A stretch of DNA of 64,000 nt from Gottfriedia acidiceleris. GTDB lineage: Bacteria; Bacillota; Bacilli; Bacillales; Bacillaceae_G. The position numbers were made by a program, and so were the translations under genes. The notes under the pieces are model-generated. The model saw only the letters and a program-made list of their open reading frames with translations, had not been told where the DNA came from and did not search any database. The DNA is taken from assembly GCF_002128425.1 (NCBI RefSeq), contig NZ_NESS01000010.1, positions 62,001-126,000 of the forward strand, in the 5' to 3' direction. Positions 27,508-35,636 of this stretch are shown piece after piece; within the stretch, counting starts at the first letter, position 1; each line of letters begins with the position of its first letter.

Positions 27508-28425
27508 TCAATTTTCTTTAGTAGAAAACGTTTTATCAATAAAATCAATTACTTTTTTAGTGTATGTTTCCGGTTCTTCTATAAAAGTTGTGATATGTCC
27601 ATGATCTGTCAGCCATAATGCTTTATCGTTTTCATTAGGGATTTGGTTATAGATCATTTCACTACTACTGAATGGTACTTTTATATCATTCTTTCCATGT
27701 ATTAATAAATAATTTGTAGAATTTGCTTTTTGAACTGATATGACCGGCGACACTTCTTTTGGGTCAATGTTTAATAAATGTTTCATAGACCTTAAAATAA
27801 TTGACGTAAAAGGTTTTTTAGGTAATTTAGACCAAACACTTAAATTATCTTCTAAATATGTTTGCAAATCATGAAATGGACTGTCTGCTATAACTCCTTT
27901 AATTTGCGGATGAAGACTACCTACTAGTAAACAAGTTGCTCCGCCCATACTCCATCCGAGCAAAACAATATCTTGCTGTTTTCGTTCACTGATGACATAA
28001 TCTACTGCAGACGATAAATCATGTTGTTCATAATACCCAATTCCAGTTGTTCGTCCTCCTGATTTTCCACTATTACGGAAGTCAAACATCAATACATTAT
28101 ACCCACGATCATGGATTGATTTCACAATTTGAAGACCATTAATCTTTTTTTGACTTCGTTCATCTGTATACCCGTGTGCTGTTATGACAGTTTTAGAAGT
28201 TGAATTTTTTGCTGGTATCCACCAACCTCTTAGTACAACTCGATCAAGACTACTTTTAAATTCAACTTCTTCAAATTCCAAATTGTAATCAGCAGGAGTT
28301 TGTTCTGTTTTTCGTCTAAATGGATGCGTTAAAATTAAACCGACTAGTATCGGTATTAGGAAGAATAATACCGGAGATAAAGCTAACATCCAAATTAAAA
28401 GCTTATTTATTTTTTTCCGTTCCAT
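27508..28425 (-). CDS. Membrane-anchored alpha/beta hydrolase
   Basis: A 305-aa hydrolase with an N-terminal membrane helix (about 8-30), so it probably faces outward. Seen: VITAHGYTDER (oxyanion region), the nucleophile elbow LGWSMGGAT, the acid region HGKNDIKVPF and the histidine in DHGHITTF. These are the features of BAAT/YqkD-like serine hydrolases. The ATG at 28425 has AAAGGAG 8 nt upstream; an upstream GTG would overlap that site. Single gene; substrate unknown. Confidence 0.82.
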   Translation of the reverse strand: MERKKINKLLIWMLALSPVLFFLIPILVGLILTHPFRRKTEQTPADYNLEFEEVEFKSSLDRVVLRGWWIPAKNSTSKTVITAHGYTDERSQKKINGLQIVKSIHDRGYNVLMFDFRNSGKSGGRTTGIGYYEQHDLSSAVDYVISERKQQDIVLLGWSMGGATCLLVGSLHPQIKGVIADSPFHDLQTYLEDNLSVWSKLPKKPFTSIILRSMKHLLNIDPKEVSPVISVQKANSTNYLLIHGKNDIKVPFSSSEMIYNQIPNENDKALWLTDHGHITTFIEEPETYTKKVIDFIDKTFSTKEN

Positions 28426-28564
28426 CTTGCACACTCCTTTTGTCTATAAGCCAAATAGAAGTTCTCTATTTAAATTATGAAATATGTTTGACTTTGATAG
28501 TATAAATGAACTTTTATTTATGTATTAATTGTATCTTTTTAAGTTCCTGTTTATCAATAGATAA

Positions 28565-28605
28565 GGGGTTCCTAAATTTCAGTTTTACCGAATTTTAGGA
28601 ACCCC
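28565..28605. other. Strong hairpin without a T-run
   Basis: Perfect 12-bp arms GGGGTTCCTAAA (28565-28576) and TTTAGGAACCCC (28594-28605) around a 17-nt loop. It lies 31 nt after the stop of the 44-aa membrane protein. No poly-T follows on either strand, so a plain intrinsic terminator is doubtful; an RNA-stabilising or regulatory hairpin is possible. Confidence 0.5.
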
Positions 28606-28635
28606 ATATAAAGAACTTATAATGACTACAAAAAT

Positions 28636-28770
28636 TTACTTATGTGCTAATTTTGTGATGTCTTCCATTATACAATCTTGTGGTCCTTGTTTACTTGTTA
28701 ATATAACTAATGTTGTGATTGCGACTAAATAAAATAAAAACATTGCACAGAATCCAATCACTAAAAACAT
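28636..28770 (-). CDS. Small single-span membrane protein (44 aa)
   Basis: Starts at an ATG preceded by AAAGGTGG with 7-8 nt spacing. It encodes one hydrophobic helix (MFLVIGFCAMFLFYLV...) followed by a short polar tail ending KLAHK. The frame is open upstream, but that part has no initiation signal and an unlikely composition. The function is unknown and no family is recognised. Confidence 0.6.
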   Translation of the reverse strand: MFLVIGFCAMFLFYLVAITTLVILTSKQGPQDCIMEDITKLAHK

Positions 28771-29004
28771 AAGATTACCACCTTTTTGTTTGTTATGACT
28801 TTCACAAGTTAAATATAACATATAAAGTTTAAAGTGAATTCTTGATCTTATGTACATTTCGTGACAAATTTCACAAAGTTGCGTTTGAGAGACTGTATTA
28901 GATGAAATAAATAGAGCTTTTCTATTCTCCATAATCTATTCATAAATTTGTTATTAAAAAATGGAAAATCTTTCAAATAATTTCAAGCGAAAAAAGTCGG
29001 AAAA

Positions 29005-29013
29005 TGGTATAAT
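29005..29013 (+). promoter_or_regulatory. Extended -10 promoter of the toxin gene
   Basis: TGGTATAAT is an extended -10 (TGN plus TATAAT at 29008-29013); the -35 region is poor. It is 62 nt upstream of the toxin start codon, leaving a leader typical of type I toxin mRNAs. Confidence 0.6.
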
Positions 29014-29074
29014 AGAGATACTACATAACTTGGGATTCGGCTAACCTACCCTTCAATGAAAGGTGGTGATGCCT

Positions 29075-29182
29075 ATGACGGAGCATGAAACGATCAGTTT
29101 AATGCTAGAAAGTGTAATGGCAACGATTGCGCTAATTAGCTTAATCGTTGCCATCATCAATATTACTTCTAATAAGAAGTAA
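29075..29182 (+). CDS. Putative holin-like type I toxin (35 aa)
   Basis: A 35-aa peptide beginning MTEHETISLMLES, with a single hydrophobic helix (about residues 14-30) and a short Asn/Lys tail (ITSNKK). This size, layout and the AAAGGTGGTG ribosome binding site before tandem ATGs match the family annotated as putative holin-like toxins (Hol_Tox). Upstream is an extended -10 promoter and downstream a structured tail with its own strong terminator. An ATG two codons earlier is possible but too close to the ribosome binding site. Membrane depolarisation is expected from the family. Confidence 0.75.
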   Translation: MTEHETISLMLESVMATIALISLIVAIINITSNKK

Positions 29183-29184
29183 CC

Positions 29185-29225
29185 GTCCTTCCCCAAGGAC
29201 ATATTTGTCAGCCGTATCACTACGG
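29185..29225 (+). other. Structured 3' part of the toxin transcript
   Basis: Two compact hairpins follow the toxin stop: GTCCTT/AAGGAC (29185-29190, 29195-29200; loop of four C) and CCGTA/TACGG (29212-29216, 29221-29225; 4-nt loop). They precede the terminator and resemble the conserved tails of type I toxin messages, a plausible region for antisense RNA contact. Confidence 0.5.
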
Positions 29226-29238
29226 ATGTAGTACTTTA

Positions 29239-29270
29239 AGTTTGGTGTTACCAGCACCAAACTCTTTTTT
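29239..29270 (+). terminator. Strong terminator of the toxin RNA
   Basis: Perfect 9-bp stem AGTTTGGTG (29239-29247) / CACCAAACT (29255-29263), 7-nt loop, followed by CTTTTTT on the plus strand. Confidence 0.9.
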
Positions 29271-29311
29271 ATTATACCCATATTATATCATAATTTATAA
29301 TTAATTCTAAC
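29271..29311 (-). promoter_or_regulatory. Candidate promoter of an antisense RNA to the toxin
   Basis: The minus strand has two TATAAT hexamers (29276-29271 and 29287-29282) just outside the toxin terminator, with weak -35 candidates. Transcription from here would run into the 3' end of the toxin RNA, as in TxpA/RatA and BsrG/SR4 loci. This is inference. Confidence 0.35.
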
Positions 29312-29385
29312 AACTTATTAATCGAAAAAATGGCAATTAAATTTATATTTAGACAAAGCTTTAAAAAATTTATAACGAAAAGCAC

Positions 29386-30432
29386 TCATCTATTAAATCT
29401 AATATTAAAATTCGTACCATTTTCACTTGTTGTAAAATCAATAGTAGCATTATTTCGCTTAGCAATCGCATAGCAAATTGCTAAACCTAATCCAGTTCCA
29501 TTTTCTTTTGATGTGACAAATGGGGTGGATATTCGCTCGATTATTTCCGATGGAATGCCAGTACCTTCATCACTAATTGACATAACAATTTTATCGTCTT
29601 CCATATAAGTATGTATTTTTACAGTTTTTCCAACATCCATCGCGTCTAAAGAATTACTAACTATATTCAAAAGTAGCTGTCGAATTTCATTTTGATCAAT
29701 GATTACATTAGGAATATCATTTAGCTCTCTTATAATCAGTTTGTCCTCTTTTAATGATCTAGTTTCAAGTAATGGATAAAAAGTATTTATTATTTGATTT
29801 AAATTATGTTCTTCAAGTTTGTTAGGCTTTTTCTTTGCAATATCGAGAAATTCAGTAATAATTAAGTTAACTCGATTAATTTCATCGATCATAACTTCAA
29901 ATATTTGGCTATAGCTTTCAAAATCTTTATTTTGTAAACCTAACTGTAAAAACCCCTTTACAGTAGTGAGTGGATTTCTAATTTCATGCGCTACACCAGC
30001 AGCCATTTCTCCTATTATTTTTAGTTTTTCATAATATCTCTGCTCTTCTTCCTGTATTTTTTTCTCAGATATATCACTAAAAATTGCTAGTATCCCATTC
30101 TGATCAGGTATCACCTTAATTTCGTAAGATATAAATGAGTATTCTGCTATTGTTTCAAACGATTGAATTTTTTGTTCATTATAAGCCTTATTGTAATAGT
30201 AATATACATCAGTATTTACATAATTAGGTAATGCCTTCCATAAACAAACACCTAATAACTCTTCTTTAGGCCTTTCAATCATTGCTTCAGCTACCTTATT
30301 AATAAATACAAATTCCATTTTCGAATTTAAATAGTAACATCCTTCTGCCATATTATTAAAAACTTCATGTAGGTCAACATGATTTATTAATTTATCATCT
30401 TCATTCAAATTACTTTTTGAAACCAAAGTCAT
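29386..30432 (-). CDS. Soluble PAS-domain sensor histidine kinase (sporulation-kinase-like)
   Basis: About 348 aa with no membrane segment: one PAS domain (residues about 22-125), then the phosphorylation box GEMAAGVAHEIRNPLTTVKG (His149) and an ATPase domain with N-box LNIVSNSLDAM and G-boxes DEGTGIP and ENGTGLGLAIC. This resembles KinA/KinE-type kinases that feed the Spo0 phosphorelay. No response regulator is nearby, which fits an orphan phosphorelay kinase. Two adjacent ATG codons follow GGAAGGAGA; the second gives better spacing. Role in sporulation is inferred. Confidence 0.85.
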   Translation of the reverse strand: MTLVSKSNLNEDDKLINHVDLHEVFNNMAEGCYYLNSKMEFVFINKVAEAMIERPKEELLGVCLWKALPNYVNTDVYYYYNKAYNEQKIQSFETIAEYSFISYEIKVIPDQNGILAIFSDISEKKIQEEEQRYYEKLKIIGEMAAGVAHEIRNPLTTVKGFLQLGLQNKDFESYSQIFEVMIDEINRVNLIITEFLDIAKKKPNKLEEHNLNQIINTFYPLLETRSLKEDKLIIRELNDIPNVIIDQNEIRQLLLNIVSNSLDAMDVGKTVKIHTYMEDDKIVMSISDEGTGIPSEIIERISTPFVTSKENGTGLGLAICYAIAKRNNATIDFTTSENGTNFNIRFNR

Positions 30433-30601
30433 CATTCTCCTTCCTATTTTGATGACTAAAAATTTAAAATTAATCTAGTATAAAATTAGAATATCACATT
30501 TCTGAATTTTCGGAAATAAACCCACGTCCTATTTTTGAGTTAAATACAAATATTTAGCCAAATTTATAATTTAATTAAAAAACTTAAAGACTGAAAGAAA
30601 T

Positions 30602-30808
30602 TTACTTCTTATTTTTAAAACTAATTCCGTGTAAAAAACCATCTTTTTGGCGTTCTTTTATTATGATCATTAGTAAACAAAATAAATAGAACAGAGTATA
30701 TGAATTATTATTTATCAACAGATTGCTTATTATTTTCAAAATACAAAAACCAGCAAATGCACCATATAGAAAATTAAGAATATCTCTAAACACAAAAAAC
30801 CCCCTCAT
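30602..30808 (-). CDS. Small two-span membrane protein
   Basis: A 68-aa protein starting MRGFFVF at an ATG with AGGGTG upstream. Two hydrophobic helices (about 10-25 and 34-50) and a basic C-terminus (ending FKNKK) are visible. No family recognised, no operon partner. Its reality rests on the ribosome binding site and membrane-like composition. Confidence 0.45.
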   Translation of the reverse strand: MRGFFVFRDILNFLYGAFAGFCILKIISNLLINNNSYTLFYLFCLLMIIIKERQKDGFLHGISFKNKK

Positions 30809-31001
30809 ATTCACCCTATGAACCATAGGAGAAATATAGAAGGACAAAGTTTTAAATAGTTTATATTAGAATAAATAGAGCTTTTAGAACCAAAATCATA
30901 CCTGGAGTATAATTTTCTGAAATAAGTCATCCATAGACATGAATTCACTAATATAATGCACTTACTCCACACCTACCTATTTCACAAAGTTTAACTCTTT
31001 T

Positions 31002-31649
31002 TTAATATCCATTATGTTCATTTCTCTTCGCTACTTCATACGTCTCTTTTGTATCGATATCGAAAAAGTCCCACTTGTTTCCAAATTCAACTAATAACCC
31101 TTCTAAATTAGGATGATTTCGAATAATTGCTCTTGCTCCTTCATCTCCATTCAACATGAATAAGTCTGGTACAGTATTAGACGAAAATATGATTGGCGGT
31201 CTAGGTACACCATGAAAGCTTGCTGCTAAAAAAGGAATTGTTGAATTCTTACTAACACGATTTAAATAATTTTGATGTAATTCATTAATAGTTTGGATCG
31301 ATAAAAAAGGTTGGTCTGCAAGGAGGATCATTATCCCTATAGGCTTTGTTTTTAGAGCTGCTTTTAAACCACATTTTAAAGAGTATGATTGGCCCATGTT
31401 AGCACTTTTACATGGTACATGTGTCCAAAAGTCATTATAAGGTTTTTGTAAAAGATCATTACTAATCCAATTTAGTGAATCATTTTCTTTTGTTACAACA
31501 TAAACATGGTCAATATTAGAATTGATAAATTTACGTAAACCAAAACTTCCAATTGTTGAATTGCCTAATGGAAGTGAAATTTTATTTTGCCCCATTCTTT
31601 TACTACTACCTGCAGCAAGTAAAATTGCAATGATTCTACTATTCTTCAT
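31002..31649 (-). CDS. Molybdenum cofactor nucleotidyltransferase (MocA/PucB-like)
   Basis: A 215-aa MobA-like NTP transferase with the nucleotide-binding LLAAGSSKRMGQNKISLPLG at residues 10-29, LLADQPFLS (Asp for metal) and PPIIFS. Such proteins add CMP or GMP to molybdopterin for xanthine dehydrogenase; B. subtilis PucB is the analogue. It overlaps the 3' end of the XdhC gene by 11 bases, so the two act together. No xanthine dehydrogenase genes are in the window. Confidence 0.85.
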   Translation of the reverse strand: MKNSRIIAILLAAGSSKRMGQNKISLPLGNSTIGSFGLRKFINSNIDHVYVVTKENDSLNWISNDLLQKPYNDFWTHVPCKSANMGQSYSLKCGLKAALKTKPIGIMILLADQPFLSIQTINELHQNYLNRVSKNSTIPFLAASFHGVPRPPIIFSSNTVPDLFMLNGDEGARAIIRNHPNLEGLLVEFGNKWDFFDIDTKETYEVAKRNEHNGY

Positions 31650-32682
31650 GCTTAGAATTCTTCTTTATTCTTTGTCTTTGAATTAATTCACCAACAATAC
31701 TGATAGCAATCTCTTCCGGACCCTCAGCACCAATTTGTAGCCCAGCTGGACTATTTATTTCTGAATCTATTTTTTTACCATCCAAAAGACGTTGTATTCG
31801 CTTTTTACCACCAAGAACTCCTAAATACTTAAGATTAATATTTAAAATATGATTTAATATTTCTTTATCTTTTTGAAATTGATGAGTAATGATTATGGCT
31901 GAATCAGAAGTAGTCAATTGAAGTCTTGGTATTATCTCGCTAGGAAAGCCAACGATTAGTTGATCTGCGTCTGGAAAGAATTCTTTAGAACATAAATCAG
32001 ATCGCCAATCGGTTAACGTTACGAAGAATCCTGCTAAAGATGCAAGTTTTACTAACGGAATCGCATCCTTTCCAGCTCCAAACACGAATAAACGAGGCTT
32101 AGGATAAAAAGTATGTAAATACATATTAGTTCCAACCGGTTCAATCGTTCTAAGTCCGCTTTTCTGATTAGTGCATTGTAATTCATTTAAAACATCTTTA
32201 AGATAATCTAATTTTCGCTCATTACAATTCCCAAAAAATGTCTTTTCATCTACTAAGAACAAAGTATCCACATCATTGTTATCATTCGATAAAATTTTCA
32301 TCATCGATACACTTGTACCATTTAAAAGAAATGTTTTTAATCTAGTTAGTAAATTAAACATACTTTCATCAATTGGCTCTAAAAGCACAGTAATTATCCC
32401 GTTACACCCTGCTCCATTTCCCCATGTTAAATCATCCTCTGCACTCATATCATATGTAACAGTTTGAGGTGTCTTTCTTACTCTTGTTTCTTGAACTCGA
32501 TAAGACAAATCTGCTTCAAGGCAACCGGCACTTAATAAACCAACTTCTTTCCCATTCCCCTTAAATAACATGGAAGTTCCTTCTTTGCGGTATGCAGAGC
32601 CTTCTACGTGAATAATTGTAGCTAGTACATCCCCTTCTTTAGATGATGATATCTCATTTAGTATCTCATGGATACTTTCCAT
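31639..32682 (-). CDS. XdhC/CoxI family protein (PucA-like)
   Basis: A 347-aa protein. XdhC inserts or delivers sulfurated Mo-cofactor to xanthine dehydrogenase. N-terminal XdhC_CoxI domain (ATIIHVEGSAYRKEGTSMLF, AGCLEADL), a linker, then a C-terminal Rossmann domain starting PRLFVFGAGKDAIPL and containing LTDWRSD and LGVLGGKKR. AGGAGTG ribosome binding site before the ATG. Forms a two-gene operon with the MocA-like gene. Confidence 0.87.
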   Translation of the reverse strand: MESIHEILNEISSSKEGDVLATIIHVEGSAYRKEGTSMLFKGNGKEVGLLSAGCLEADLSYRVQETRVRKTPQTVTYDMSAEDDLTWGNGAGCNGIITVLLEPIDESMFNLLTRLKTFLLNGTSVSMMKILSNDNNDVDTLFLVDEKTFFGNCNERKLDYLKDVLNELQCTNQKSGLRTIEPVGTNMYLHTFYPKPRLFVFGAGKDAIPLVKLASLAGFFVTLTDWRSDLCSKEFFPDADQLIVGFPSEIIPRLQLTTSDSAIIITHQFQKDKEILNHILNINLKYLGVLGGKKRIQRLLDGKKIDSEINSPAGLQIGAEGPEEIAISIVGELIQRQRIKKNSKHEE

Positions 32683-32805
32683 TAGATCACTCCTAAATGT
32701 AAACTTTTAAAACGACATTTTTAATATATAGTTCTATGATAAATATGTTATGTCTGGATTCTAAAATTAATTAACTTAAGAAATAACGAATACTAAAAAA
32801 AAAGA

Positions 32806-32826
32806 TTAACCACAATTTATGGTTAA
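32806..32826 (-). terminator. Terminator of the SGNH hydrolase gene
   Basis: Stem TTAACCA (32806-32812) / TGGTTAA (32820-32826), then a nine-base T-run on the minus strand (32795-32803). Confidence 0.7.
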
Positions 32827-32896
32827 CCAATAATTTTAAAGCAGTTACAATTCATCATTTAAAGTGAAAAATAAAAACTTTGTTCAATATCTATTA

Positions 32897-33637
32897 TTAT
32901 TTTATACCTAGCGCGTTCTTTCCAATATTTGCCAATACAATTTGTCCTTCAACAGTTGGATGAATATCTCCATGTCGAACATAAGTTGCTTGTTTTTCAC
33001 CAAATGCAGAAAAAGCATCAGCTATTTTAATTTTCTTGTATTTACCTACAATGCTTTCAATTTTCGGATTAATGACGAGCGATAATAATTGATTTGATAA
33101 TGTATGCATAGGTTGATTACTTACTTGAAATGGATTATAGAAATTGTAAACAACGACAGGAGCATCGCTAAGTCCTCGAATTTCCTGAATTATTTCATTT
33201 AAGTTTTCTACTAATTTCGGCATCATTGAAGCAATCTTTCTAGGAAGTTGTTCTAAATTATTACTTTTTTTCAAAGTATGTAACAAATCATTATTTCCTA
33301 TTTCCAAAGTTATATAATCTGCATGTTTGACTGATTGTCTGAAATTGGTATCATGTTTAATTGCTTGCAAAAGATTATCTGTAGTCCAACCAGGAACGCC
33401 TAAATCACGAACTTCAAGGTTTGCGTTTTCACCAATAAGAAATGGGAACGCATAATTAGATGGTATATCATTATTAGTACCTAAATTAAAACCAAATGTG
33501 ATAGAATCTCCAAGTCCTACTAGATCAATCGTTTCATAAGCATTACCATTATTATCTTTTGCAAGTACTTTAGTTGAAAATAGAGAACCTGCTAAAGCAA
33601 AAGTTAGTAAAGTTATACCTAATTTTCTTCTTCTCAA
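32897..33637 (-). CDS. Secreted SGNH/GDSL-family lipase or esterase
   Basis: About 246 aa. Block I GLGDSITFG with the nucleophilic Ser, GNND in block III, and block V DIHPT with catalytic Asp and His are all present. Signal peptide: RRRK, a hydrophobic stretch and VLAKD as cleavage site. The start is uncertain. The frame is open to 33745, but GGGGG lies 8 nt before a TTG at 33637 that gives a standard signal peptide; an ATG at 33652 is the alternative. Single gene; substrate unknown. Confidence 0.8.
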   Translation of the reverse strand: MRRRKLGITLLTFALAGSLFSTKVLAKDNNGNAYETIDLVGLGDSITFGFNLGTNNDIPSNYAFPFLIGENANLEVRDLGVPGWTTDNLLQAIKHDTNFRQSVKHADYITLEIGNNDLLHTLKKSNNLEQLPRKIASMMPKLVENLNEIIQEIRGLSDAPVVVYNFYNPFQVSNQPMHTLSNQLLSLVINPKIESIVGKYKKIKIADAFSAFGEKQATYVRHGDIHPTVEGQIVLANIGKNALGIK

Positions 33638-33857
33638 CAAATACGCCCCCATAAATAAGTGTATTAAGATACTAAACTTCTTTTTACGATACATAAAAAG
33701 AAGTAATACAAGACTTAAATTACCAATTTTCAGGAATATACTCATATTACCTTTTTATAGGTAGTGTGTTTATTAAATTATTTGTCTAAAAGAACAAAAA
33801 CATGTATCCATAACCTTAGTTTAGATAATAGTAGAATGATTTTTAGAAATAAAAAAA

Positions 33858-33876
33858 GCTAACCGTTTTAGTTAGC
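33858..33876 (-). terminator. Intrinsic terminator
   Basis: Stem GCTAAC (33858-33863) / GTTAGC (33871-33876) with a T-run on the minus strand, about 60 nt beyond the stop of the 246-aa gene. Confidence 0.7.
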
Positions 33877-33938
33877 AATTTAATGAAATTACTTAATCTC
33901 ATATTAAATAATTTGAAACTTCTTTTCTCGCTCTATAT

Positions 33939-34679
33939 TTATGAAATCTCAGCAACTTTTGAAGGGTTATTTAGTTTATATTTAACCTCTTTGTTTAATT
34001 TTTTATCAACTACTTTACCATCAAATTGATAAGATTTACCAACCTCTAACTCAGCTGCTTTTAATGTTTTACTCAATGAACACCAAGCATTTCCAATTAA
34101 TAAATCTTGATCTCCTTTAACAGCTACATTTTCCCAAATAACAATTTCTTCTTCGCTATCATTAAAATGATTATATTTTGTACTAAATTCTTTAACAATG
34201 CCATTAAAATGTGATTTTTCAGTAGGTAAAGTAATTGAAACTTCCTCTTTCTTTTCTACTTTTTTCTTAGTAGTAGCTTTAGAAATACTTTCTTTCGACT
34301 TAGTTGTTGTGTCTGTTTTCTTTTCTTCAACGTTCTTCGTTTCACTTTCACCTACTGTGTATACTTTCTTAAAGCTTGGAGATTGCATTTCTTTTAAATA
34401 AGCAGGATGAATACATGATAAATTGCCATCTTCAAATTCAATAATAATTGTATGATACTCATCCGTAACCCCATAAGTTTCATAGCCTACAAGCTTTACA
34501 TTTACTTGAAAATCTTGACCTTTGAATAAAAAATCATGTTTTGGATTTTTATTAAATAAACCCCAAAATCGTCCTTTATCTAAATAATCCTCATCAGACA
34601 CAAATTTTGTAAATTCTCCTTTTGGAGGTATGTATTTAATTAAATCACTTTTCTCATTTTGCACTAAATTTTCTGTCAT
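33939..34679 (-). CDS. Two-domain hypothetical protein with a Lys/Thr-rich linker
   Basis: A 246-aa acidic protein without signal peptide or membrane helix. Residues 1-110 form one globular part (contains VNVKLVGYETYGVTDEYH). Residues about 115-155 are a low-complexity Lys/Thr/Ser/Glu linker, and residues 158-246 form a second globular part (WENVAVKGDQDLLIGNAWCS). I do not recognise either domain. Two copies of a 22-bp repeat lie 130 and 220 nt upstream of its start. A cytoplasmic role is likely, function unknown. Confidence 0.7.
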   Translation of the reverse strand: MTENLVQNEKSDLIKYIPPKGEFTKFVSDEDYLDKGRFWGLFNKNPKHDFLFKGQDFQVNVKLVGYETYGVTDEYHTIIIEFEDGNLSCIHPAYLKEMQSPSFKKVYTVGESETKNVEEKKTDTTTKSKESISKATTKKKVEKKEEVSITLPTEKSHFNGIVKEFSTKYNHFNDSEEEIVIWENVAVKGDQDLLIGNAWCSLSKTLKAAELEVGKSYQFDGKVVDKKLNKEVKYKLNNPSKVAEIS

Positions 34680-34811
34680 TTTTTTACTCCTTTTGGTGAA
34701 TCTTTTTTATTTCCATTTTTTAGTAGTAGTTTTTTTAGTTTTATGTAGAAATTATAGAGTAGTTTTAAACATTTTGTCCATCTTATCGTTAAAAGAATTA
34801 AAATTTGGAAT

Positions 34812-34833
34812 AAATTACGGTACGTGAAATTTT
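34812..34833 (+). repeat. Dispersed repeat, copy 1
   Basis: Core TACGGTACGTGAAATTTT (34816-34833). It differs from the copy at 38181-38198 at one of 18 positions and from the copy at 34903-34920 at three. All three copies are intergenic and in the same orientation. Confidence 0.5.
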
Positions 34834-34898
34834 CCATGTTAACGATTGTTCATTTGTAATTTTTAAAAATATTGATTTAAAATTCTATATCGCTTTGA

Positions 34899-34920
34899 AA
34901 ATTACGGTGAGTGAAATTTC
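34899..34920 (+). repeat. Dispersed repeat, copy 2
   Basis: Core TACGGTGAGTGAAATTTC (34903-34920), 87 bp from copy 1, which it matches at 19 of 22 positions including the flanking AAAT. Both lie in the 330-nt gap upstream of the 246-aa gene; that gap holds nothing else that I recognise. Confidence 0.5.
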
Positions 34921-34970
34921 GATTGAATATTCTGTCCTCATTTCTTTTTGAACAAAATGAAACTTAAATA

Positions 34971-35002
34971 AAAAAACGCCGATTTTTTAACCGACGTTTT
35001 TA
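34971..35002 (-). terminator. Terminator of the DUF4362-like gene
   Basis: Stem of AAAACGCCG with CGACGTTTT (one G-U pair in RNA), flanked by A and T runs, directly after the stop at 35007. Confidence 0.75.
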
Positions 35003-35006
35003 AAAA

Positions 35007-35528
35007 CTAAAATTCGACCTTATCAAAATGATAACAATTTGTTAAATATGACTTTTTGGAATTTACGACTAGCTTTTGGCAATAATCTTCTAAAACTTTT
35101 GGTCCTGTAACAAATTTACTCATCGCAAATGTACCTTTTCGATATTGGTCTGTTCTATCTCTTGAGCTATCAAATCGATAATAAATTAATTTTCCATTAA
35201 ACTGATATTCGGTAATCACTGGATCACCTTTTGATGTAAACTCAACAAATCGAATAAAGTCTGGCTTTTTATTTTTTACATTATTAACAAATTTTTTAAT
35301 CCGCTCATTATGTGTAGTAGTTCTTCCTATTATTAATATATCTCCATTTTTTTGTGCATCTTCTTTACTATACGATGATGGGATTTTGTTAGTTTCTTTT
35401 TCACCGTAATTCTCAATTTCTTTTTTTAGCATTTCTTTCGTAAAAACACTAGCCTCTGCTACCATAAAATGATCGAAGGAAAAACCAAGAAATGTTAAAA
35501 GCAAAAACGATATAATTGATTTATACAT
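35007..35528 (-). CDS. Secreted DUF4362-like protein
   Basis: About 173 aa with a signal peptide (MYKSIISFLLLTFLGF..., cleavage near VAEA). The mature part contains SKEDAQKNGDILII, NNVKNKKPDFIRFVEFTSKGDP, YQFNGKLIYYRFDSSRD and a C-terminal Cys pair (DYCQKL, LTNCYH). This pattern fits the DUF4362 family of Bacillus exported proteins of unknown function. The ATG at 35528 follows GGAGGG; a start four codons earlier would overlap that site. Confidence 0.7.
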   Translation of the reverse strand: MYKSIISFLLLTFLGFSFDHFMVAEASVFTKEMLKKEIENYGEKETNKIPSSYSKEDAQKNGDILIIGRTTTHNERIKKFVNNVKNKKPDFIRFVEFTSKGDPVITEYQFNGKLIYYRFDSSRDRTDQYRKGTFAMSKFVTGPKVLEDYCQKLVVNSKKSYLTNCYHFDKVEF

Positions 35529-35599
35529 TTTACCCTCCAATATTACAATTAATAATATTGGTTAGTTTTTCCATTCCAATATAACTTATACAAGTGACT

Positions 35600-35633
35600 A
35601 AAAATCCACCTTTACGTAAAAAGGTGGATTTTT
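35600..35633 (-). terminator. Terminator of the kinase-like gene
   Basis: Perfect 14-bp stem (35600-35613 with 35620-35633; core ATCCACCTTT/AAAGGTGGAT), 6-nt loop, with a T-run on both strands; 3 nt beyond the kinase stop. Confidence 0.9.
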
Positions 35634-35636
35634 TGT

